Positions 7,242 through 12,260 of a stretch of DNA of 12,260 bases are shown here, in pieces. A program made the position numbers and the translations under genes. The stretch comes from Myxococcales bacterium. GTDB lineage: Bacteria > Myxococcota_C > UBA6777. The notes under the pieces are model-generated. The model made no database searches. It had not been told where the DNA came from and saw only the letters and a list, made by a program, of their open reading frames with translations. Numbering within the stretch: position 1 is the first letter of the stretch; the number at the start of each line of letters is the position of its first letter. The stretch is taken from assembly GCA_027005175.1 (NCBI GenBank), contig JALTMC010000257.1, positions 1 through 12,260 on the forward strand, written 5' to 3'.

Positions 7242-8953
7242 GGGTTTCTCGCTTGTTCAAATTTATCGTTGATGCAGTCGCTTAAAGCGCGATGATTGGC
7301 TGGATCTTTCGAGTTGAGAGAAACAGCCTCTTTGAGAAAGACAATAGCTTCTTGGAGCTTGCCTTGTTTGTGAAGACATTTTCCAAGCCAATAATAATTC
7401 GACTCCTCAGGGTTTAACTTAAGGGCTTCCGTAAAACTAGCCTCAGCCTTTACAAATAGACAACGATGATACCGAGCGATCCCCAACCAAAAATAATGTA
7501 TTTCCCGTTTGGGATCCAACTTGACAGCGCGGTGGAAGGCCCACTCTGCCGAAAGATACAGAGACTCACTGTAGTGATTCATCCCCAACCAATAAAAGTA
7601 ACTGGCCTTGTCACCTTGAAGCTCTGCAGCCCTCTTAAGCAAGGGGCTCGCTTCGGCAAACATCGTTTGCCGGTGAAAATTCATCCCACACCAGTAGTGA
7701 TTCACGGGATCATGAGGAGCCAAACCAAGTGCTCGTCGAAAAGGTGACTCGGCTTCCTGGTATCGCTCCAGGCGATACAAGGTCAGAGCCAACCAAAACT
7801 GATTGGCCTCATCGTTGGGGCGAAGCGAGACGGCTCGTCGCAAAGGGATGAGCGCGTCCTCGTATCGCTTCTGCTCATATCGATTGCGACCCAGCCAATA
7901 GTGTCCACCGCTATGCTCAGGCTCCCATCGAATCGCTTGAGAGAGAAGAGACTCAGCTTCCGAATATTGTCCCAGACGAAAGAGAGTCATGCCTGTCCAG
8001 CGAAGGTAACTTACTTTCTGAGGTGTCAACGTCATAGCTTTGCGAAAGGCACGCTCTGCCAACTTGTAACGCTCCTGTTTGTAAGCCACATTGCCCAGCC
8101 AAAAATGACTGGGGGCATCGCCAGGAGCCAACTCTACAGCCGTTTCAAAGGAGGTCTGAGCCTCTTCATAGCGATTCTGTGTTTGCAAGCACACTCCCAA
8201 CCAGTAGTGGTGAATCTCACTGGTGGGTTTAAGTCGTGTACTCTCACGCCAAGCCTGTTCCGCTCGATCCCAACTCTTGCTGTCAAAATAAACCTTGCCT
8301 AGCCAAAACTGATTGTCGGCATCATCAGGTGCCAATATCACGGATTGTTCGAGAGATTCAACGGCCTGAGCATACTTTTCCTGTGCATGACGAAGTCGCC
8401 CAACCCAATAATGTGACACCTCTGCATGAGGCTCTAACTCCAACGAACGCTCCAAATAGAGACTGGCCTCATCATACTCTTGTAGTTGAAATTTTGCACA
8501 GCCGAGCCAGCGAAGCCCAGCCGCAGACTCCGGCTGGAGTTCCAAGCGTTTCTCAAAACAACCTGCTGCCTCTTTATACAAGCCCTGGCTGTAGAAACAT
8601 TGCCCCAGCCAATGTTGATTCAAGGCATCATCAGGCTTGATCGCGACAGCCTCTTGAAGCGCGACCATCGCATCGCTGTATCGCTCCTGCTGGTAATAAG
8701 ACAAACCCAACCAGTAATGGTAGGCTTCGTTCTTCGAGTCCTCCGTTTGTAGCTGTTGAAAGAGTTCCTCTGCTTCCAGATACTGGCCTTGGTAATAGAA
8801 GGCATATCCAAGCCAAAAGAGAATCTCGGCGTGGTTTGGAGCAAGAGAGAGAGCCTTTTGCAAGACCTCGATCGCAGAGCCATACTGTCTTTTTTTAAGC
8901 ATGGCCTGACCACGGGAAAGATACCGACGAATACGAAAGAATTGAAACATCAT
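7238..8953 (-). CDS. All-TPR repeat protein coupled to P5CDH
   Basis: 571 residues, almost entirely about 16 tetratricopeptide repeats of 34 residues, with no signal peptide or membrane segment, so probably a cytoplasmic superhelical scaffold. The consensus is unusual: helix A opens with (H/Q)(Y/F)WLG, followed by Y--QERY-EAE--F--AV-L-PDD. The invariant Trp replaces the commoner Asn/Leu positions. Repeats starting near LRWLG and LRWTG head two five-repeat blocks whose successive signatures match (LR, HY, QF, HY, then an aromatic), suggesting a 170-residue duplication. The start is one of two adjacent ATGs (8953 or 8950); GGGG lies just upstream. The stop TGA overlaps the P5CDH ATG, so the two proteins are probably made in linked amounts; the partner or cargo is unknown. 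It is more basic than its acidic neighbour upstream, probably a paralogue. Confidence 0.92.
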   Translation of the reverse strand: MMFQFFRIRRYLSRGQAMLKKRQYGSAIEVLQKALSLAPNHAEILFWLGYAFYYQGQYLEAEELFQQLQTEDSKNEAYHYWLGLSYYQQERYSDAMVALQEAVAIKPDDALNQHWLGQCFYSQGLYKEAAGCFEKRLELQPESAAGLRWLGCAKFQLQEYDEASLYLERSLELEPHAEVSHYWVGRLRHAQEKYAQAVESLEQSVILAPDDADNQFWLGKVYFDSKSWDRAEQAWRESTRLKPTSEIHHYWLGVCLQTQNRYEEAQTSFETAVELAPGDAPSHFWLGNVAYKQERYKLAERAFRKAMTLTPQKVSYLRWTGMTLFRLGQYSEAESLLSQAIRWEPEHSGGHYWLGRNRYEQKRYEDALIPLRRAVSLRPNDEANQFWLALTLYRLERYQEAESPFRRALGLAPHDPVNHYWCGMNFHRQTMFAEASPLLKRAAELQGDKASYFYWLGMNHYSESLYLSAEWAFHRAVKLDPKREIHYFWLGIARYHRCLFVKAEASFTEALKLNPEESNYYWLGKCLHKQGKLQEAIVFLKEAVSLNSKDPANHRALSDCINDKFEQARNP

Positions 8954-9042
8954 CGCCCCATCAAGCGAACATCACAACAAACAGCTCGTAGAGCAAAGCT
9001 GTAGAGGGTTGTGGCAACCTTGGCCCATCGTTGTGACCAAGC

Positions 9043-10443
9043 CTATCGGATCTGCTGTATGCTTTTCGCACGTTGCAACCAGTAGTTATAGTCCTCTTCA
9101 TCGGGGTCCAGTTGGACAGCTTTTTCCAAAGCTTGGGTCGCAGCACCATAGTTTCCCTGTTCGTATAACACTCGGCCCAACCAGTGGTTGTTTGCCTCAT
9201 CCTCTGGCTTCAACTCCAATGCCTGCTGGAATGCTTTCATGGCACCGTCGTATTCTCCCAATTCAAACAAAACACGTCCATACCAGTAGTGGTGTGCCTC
9301 ATCTTCTGGCTCGAACTCCACAGCTTGTTGAAGCAGCCCTCTTGCGACACTTTTGTTGTCTCTCTCTAGAGCAAGGCGACCCAACCAAAAGACATGTTCG
9401 GCATCTTTTGGCTCAATGTCGACAGCCTCTTGAAGAGATAACTCTGCTTCGTCGTATCGTTCCTGCTCAAAAAAAGTGCGCCCCAACCATAGGTGTGCAT
9501 CCGCATCATCCGGATCAAGGGAAGCAGACAAACGAAAGGCTTCTTCTGCCTCGTCGAACTCCTCTTCTTCAAACAAAGCCAGACCAAGAAACCAACGATA
9601 CGTTGCTTCATCGGGTTCAAGCACGGTGCTCTGCCGAAAGGCCTCAATGGCTTCCTGGTTGCGATCCAGAGCAGAGAAGATCCCACCCGCCATCCAGAAC
9701 AAATGAGCATCATCGGGGTCGCGCTCAATCCCTTCCTGCACAACAATCACGGCTTCTTCGTTCCGCTGTTGTTTGCTTAAACAATCAGCCAGGAGACCGT
9801 ATAGATCCGACTCTTCAAGCTCTTCTTCCTCAATCGCAGTACGTAAGATCGTTTCAGCTTCTTCATAGTTTTCTTCGTTCATATAGCAGTTCGCGAGCCA
9901 ATAGAAATGGGCCTCATCCTCCGGGTCCAGTTCCACCGCCATAGCAAAAGAGTTTTTTGCATCGACAAATCGCTCCAAGCGAAAGAAACTCATCCCCAAC
10001 CAGAAGTGATTTTCACCATCTGTGGGTTCCAGACGAACGAGTTCGCGAAATGCTGTCGCCGCTTCAGGAAACTTTTCCAAAGACATCAAGCTATTGCCCA
10101 ACCATCGATGCAGGGAAGCATCCTCGGGATCGAGCAGGAGAGCCTGATGAAACCTTTCAACCGCCTCTTCAAAGCGCTCTTCTTCAAACAGGCAGATGCC
10201 CAGCCATTGATGAGCCCCCAGCAACTCAGGCTCCAGGACCAAAGCACGCCGCAAAAAGCTCTCCGCCTCGTGATAGTCCTCCTGCTCACAAAGGCTAAAT
10301 CCCAGCAGAAAAAGAATCTCTGGATCTTCTGGACTTAGCTCCAGAGCCTGACGAAAATAGATCTCCGCCTCTGCCGGTGCATCAGCGTCTAATGACTCTT
10401 GACCTTCTTCCAGAAGTTCTTCCCAACGTTCTCGTTCATCCAT
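9043..10443 (-). CDS. Acidic all-TPR repeat protein
   Basis: About 466 residues from the ATG at 10443 (MDERERWEELLEEG), made of about 13 tetratricopeptide repeats of 34 residues. The repeats share the aromatic WLG signature of the downstream TPR protein (HFWLG, HLWLG, HHYWYG, NHWLG) and end in L-PEDEA. Asp and Glu greatly outnumber Lys and Arg, so the protein is strongly acidic. No signal peptide, membrane segment or catalytic domain is visible; a protein-binding scaffold is the likely role. Two middle repeats are less regular (AIEEEELEESDLYGLLA and the following FWMAGG). An alternative GTG start at 10473 would add 10 residues (MTFCKRATVS) that do not resemble a repeat; the GTG has GAAGAG 3 nt upstream, the ATG only GGG about 11 nt upstream, so the choice is open. 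The next gene lies 89 bp downstream, so co-transcription is plausible. Confidence 0.9.
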   Translation of the reverse strand: MDERERWEELLEEGQESLDADAPAEAEIYFRQALELSPEDPEILFLLGFSLCEQEDYHEAESFLRRALVLEPELLGAHQWLGICLFEEERFEEAVERFHQALLLDPEDASLHRWLGNSLMSLEKFPEAATAFRELVRLEPTDGENHFWLGMSFFRLERFVDAKNSFAMAVELDPEDEAHFYWLANCYMNEENYEEAETILRTAIEEEELEESDLYGLLADCLSKQQRNEEAVIVVQEGIERDPDDAHLFWMAGGIFSALDRNQEAIEAFRQSTVLEPDEATYRWFLGLALFEEEEFDEAEEAFRLSASLDPDDADAHLWLGRTFFEQERYDEAELSLQEAVDIEPKDAEHVFWLGRLALERDNKSVARGLLQQAVEFEPEDEAHHYWYGRVLFELGEYDGAMKAFQQALELKPEDEANNHWLGRVLYEQGNYGAATQALEKAVQLDPDEEDYNYWLQRAKSIQQIR

Positions 10444-10484
10444 CGATACAGTCGCCCTTTTGCAGAATGTCACAAACTCTTCTC

Positions 10485-10639
10485 AAATCGTTCCTTGCCT
10501 GTCTGTTTCCCGCTTCCACAAAGAAATCGTTCACTGTCTGTCTGTTTCCCCTTCCACAAAGAAATCGTTCCTTGCCTGTCTGTTTCCCGCTTCCACAAAG
10601 AAATCGTTCACTGTCTGTCTGTTTCCCGCTTCCACAAAG
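10485..10639. repeat. 39-bp minisatellite with alternating A-B-A-B units
   Basis: Four units lie at 10485-10523 (A), 10524-10561 (B, 38 bp), 10562-10600 (A) and 10601-10639 (B). On the plus strand all begin AAATCGTTC and end GCTTCCACAAAG or CTTCCACAAAG. A units carry CTTGCCTGTCTG and B units ACTGTCTGTCTG. The two A units are identical; the first B unit differs from the second by one missing G. The array therefore looks like a duplicated 77-78 bp dimer. It sits between the ALDH-like stop and the acidic TPR start, where a promoter or leader for the TPR genes would be expected. Confidence 0.92.
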
Positions 10640-10670
10640 GTCTCCCTTTTGTAGAACTTCAGAGGTTCTT

Positions 10671-10714
10671 TCCAGTCCTTCTCCAGTCCCTCTCCAGTCC
10701 CTCTCCAGTCCCTC
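10671..10714. repeat. 11-bp tandem repeat, four copies
   Basis: TCCAGTCCCTC is repeated exactly three times at 10682-10714, with a one-base variant (TCCAGTCCTTC) at 10671-10681. On the minus strand it is purine-rich GAGGGACTGGA. It begins 22 bp after the stop of the ALDH-like gene. It is too short and regular to be coding by itself. Confidence 0.88.
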
Positions 10715-10735
10715 TGTTGGGTCGCCGTGTTGAGA

Positions 10736-12260
10736 TTATCCTCTCGCGGCATTCCAAACCAGAGGAGGTAAGTAAAGAAATGAGCCGGTTTGCTCTACCT
10801 TGAACAGCCAGGGAGCGACCTTGTGTGCCAATTTGTGTGTCACAAACCAAGGAGGGCGGGGCCATACCTTGAAAGGTCCAGACACAACGCTCTTTTCGGG
10901 TTTATCAAACATGAGAGTGTTGTGAACCACACCGATACCGCTCTGGATATCATCCAGAGTATGCCCCGGAAAAGCGCCCCATGTGGTCACTCCCAGCGCA
11001 TAACTCAGCGCAGGCCAGTGGTTTACCCCGATGCTTCCGTACTTGAGATCGGCGATCGCCTGTTCCAAAGCACCACCCAATTGCTTCTCTGTCTCCGGGT
11101 GAATCAGGATGCAAGCGTTGAGAGTGCCATGCAAGGTGTTGTTACAGAAGTCGACAGCTTTGCGCAGGAACCCCGCAGCATCCTCCGCTTGCAACGAAGT
11201 CTCTCCAGTGATCCCACAGAAGGACTCCTCATTAAAGAAGAGATCCTCTGACTTCTGCGAATCCAATCCGGGCACCAATGTCCATGGCACAGCATCATGA
11301 CCGGTCTTTTTACCGAGGACTTCAGCAGAGTCATGCTCGGACAAAAAGTTTTGGTATCGGTCGTGAGCGCCGGGATAATAGGCCACACGCGGCGGGAGGC
11401 TACGCAATGTATGGCGCAGGGCATCGAGAAGAGATTCCCGTTGGTCCCACCCCTCGTGAGTAATCAACATCTTAGCGGCGTTGCAGTTGAACCCCGCGTT
11501 GTTTGTCATTTGGGTCGCGATATTTTCTGCATGGAACTCCAGATCACCCGTTTTCCAAGGGCCGGGAACAACGATAATAGGACTGACGTTCCCCAGTTCG
11601 CTCGTAATTCTCTTTGTTAACTTTGGCTCATTGTTTGCTTTGCGCTTCTGGCCCTCTTCTCCAGGCCCAAACACGATAATGTCATGAGTCTTCTCACTGC
11701 CAGTGATATGGATTTCATCAACAGTATCGTGATTGCAGAGATAGCTACCCACATCACCACCACCGTAAACCAGCTGCAAGAAGCCCTCGTCTACCAGACA
11801 GCGAAACGCCTCTTCTACAAAAGGTCCTGTGTACTCATTCACCGGGTTGAGCTTGAGAAGGCAAACCTGCCCTTCCACAAAAAGTTTGTATACGACATCA
11901 AGAGGACCGATACTAGAGACGTTTCCCGCGCCCAAAACAAGAGCGACTTTGCCCTCTTTCGGCGGTTCTCGGTATATCTCTGCCATATTCTCCTTGAGGT
12001 TTGCTTTTGTCACTTCAGGCTGCATCCAAACCTCTGCCTTGAATCCGGAATACAACAGGGAATCCATGAGTCGACTTGGCAAGACCTCAACCACCACCTG
12101 ACCATTATCCCGAGTACGGATCTTGTTCTCTGGGATTTGCGGAGACTTGTGACGTTCGATCTGCTCAAGAGTCTCCAACAACAAACGCAGATTGCGAGCG
12201 ATAGTCACGGGTCCACCGAGCCAGTCCTCTGCTGCACTCGGCTCATGAGGTGATATATGC
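10736..12260 (-). CDS. Divergent aldehyde dehydrogenase-superfamily protein (5' end outside window)
   Basis: The frame is open to the window edge; about 507 residues are visible, starting HISPHEPSAAEDWLGGPVTIARN. A GTG at 12208 is a possible internal start, but the preceding residues read as normal coding sequence, so the gene probably begins upstream. Residue numbers count from that GTG. ALDH-like features: a Rossmann stretch VALVLGAGNVSSIGP (88-102), the K-NP-NEYTGP cofactor loop (119-129), ITGS (168-171), an ELGNVSP general-base motif with E204 and a nucleophile C242 in NNAGFNCNAAK. A helical C-terminus ends in a hydrophobic, Trp/Pro-rich tail (PPWFVTHKLAHKVAPW, FLYLPPLVWNAARG). The aldehyde substrate cannot be assigned; acyl-CoA reductase-like enzymes and long-chain aldehyde dehydrogenases are alternatives. 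It is clearly a different subfamily from the P5CDH downstream. Confidence 0.85.
   Translation of the reverse strand, partial: HISPHEPSAAEDWLGGPVTIARNLRLLLETLEQIERHKSPQIPENKIRTRDNGQVVVEVLPSRLMDSLLYSGFKAEVWMQPEVTKANLKENMAEIYREPPKEGKVALVLGAGNVSSIGPLDVVYKLFVEGQVCLLKLNPVNEYTGPFVEEAFRCLVDEGFLQLVYGGGDVGSYLCNHDTVDEIHITGSEKTHDIIVFGPGEEGQKRKANNEPKLTKRITSELGNVSPIIVVPGPWKTGDLEFHAENIATQMTNNAGFNCNAAKMLITHEGWDQRESLLDALRHTLRSLPPRVAYYPGAHDRYQNFLSEHDSAEVLGKKTGHDAVPWTLVPGLDSQKSEDLFFNEESFCGITGETSLQAEDAAGFLRKAVDFCNNTLHGTLNACILIHPETEKQLGGALEQAIADLKYGSIGVNHWPALSYALGVTTWGAFPGHTLDDIQSGIGVVHNTLMFDKPEKSVVSGPFKVWPRPPWFVTHKLAHKVAPWLFKVEQTGSFLYLPPLVWNAARG

Noticed and set aside
9004-9030. GGTTG-TGG-CAACC hairpin between the two TPR genes as a terminator
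   Set aside because: Short stem and no T-run; the 89-bp gap is compatible with co-transcription.
9009-9944. 311-residue open frame on the plus strand
   Set aside because: It lies wholly opposite the acidic TPR gene and its flank; the product is His/Pro/Arg-rich without domain pattern, as expected from the complement of TPR codons.
10485-10639. CRISPR array
   Set aside because: The 39-bp units are directly adjacent with no spacers, only four copies exist and no cas genes are present.
10653-10669. Inverted repeat AGAAC-7 nt-GTTCT as a terminator for the ALDH-like gene
   Set aside because: Only 5 bp of stem and no following T-run on the transcribed strand.

Overview
The window reads as chromosomal DNA from a Gram-negative bacterium of roughly balanced base composition. 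Every gene I can support lies on the minus strand, so the text below follows transcription, from high to low coordinates. The lipoprotein with a Cys-Gly-Gly-Gly start, the long TPR arrays, the zinc-ribbon/coiled-coil/membrane protein and the exonuclease-WYL fusion together suggest the Myxococcota or a nearby deltaproteobacterial-type lineage. This is an inference from gene style; no rRNA or marker gene is present.

Layout: (1) 12260-10736, the C-terminal ~507 residues of a divergent aldehyde dehydrogenase-superfamily protein whose start is outside the window. (2) 10735-10444, an intergenic stretch filled by an 11-bp and a 39-bp tandem repeat. (3) 10443-9043, a strongly acidic all-TPR protein. 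(4) 8953-7238, a second, less acidic all-TPR protein. (5) 7241-5655, a delta-1-pyrroline-5-carboxylate dehydrogenase of the plant-type ALDH12 class, overlapping the TPR gene by ATGA. (6) 5654-5259, a spacer holding duplicated copies of the 3' end of the dehydrogenase gene. (7) 5258-2820, an 812-residue zinc-ribbon, coiled-coil, single-membrane-segment protein. (8) 2761-1898, a DEDDh 3'-5' exonuclease fused to a WYL-like domain, starting at TTG. (9) 1895-1610, four copies of a 71-bp tandem repeat. (10) 1471-1, a lipoprotein of ~110-residue Ig-like repeats, cut by the window edge.

The firmest functional link is the coupled pair TPR-P5CDH, which ties a proline/glutamate catabolic enzyme to a protein-interaction scaffold. 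The second TPR protein and the other ALDH-like protein sit just upstream and may belong to the same unit, although an ~290-bp repeat-filled spacer separates the latter. The coiled-coil protein, the exonuclease and the lipoprotein look like independent genes.

The most unusual feature is at the DNA level. Three unrelated minisatellite arrays (units of about 70, 71 and 39 bp) each begin within about 25 bp of a stop codon. One array contains an in-frame copy of the dehydrogenase C-terminus, including its stop. No tRNA, rRNA, CRISPR array, insertion sequence or phage gene was seen.
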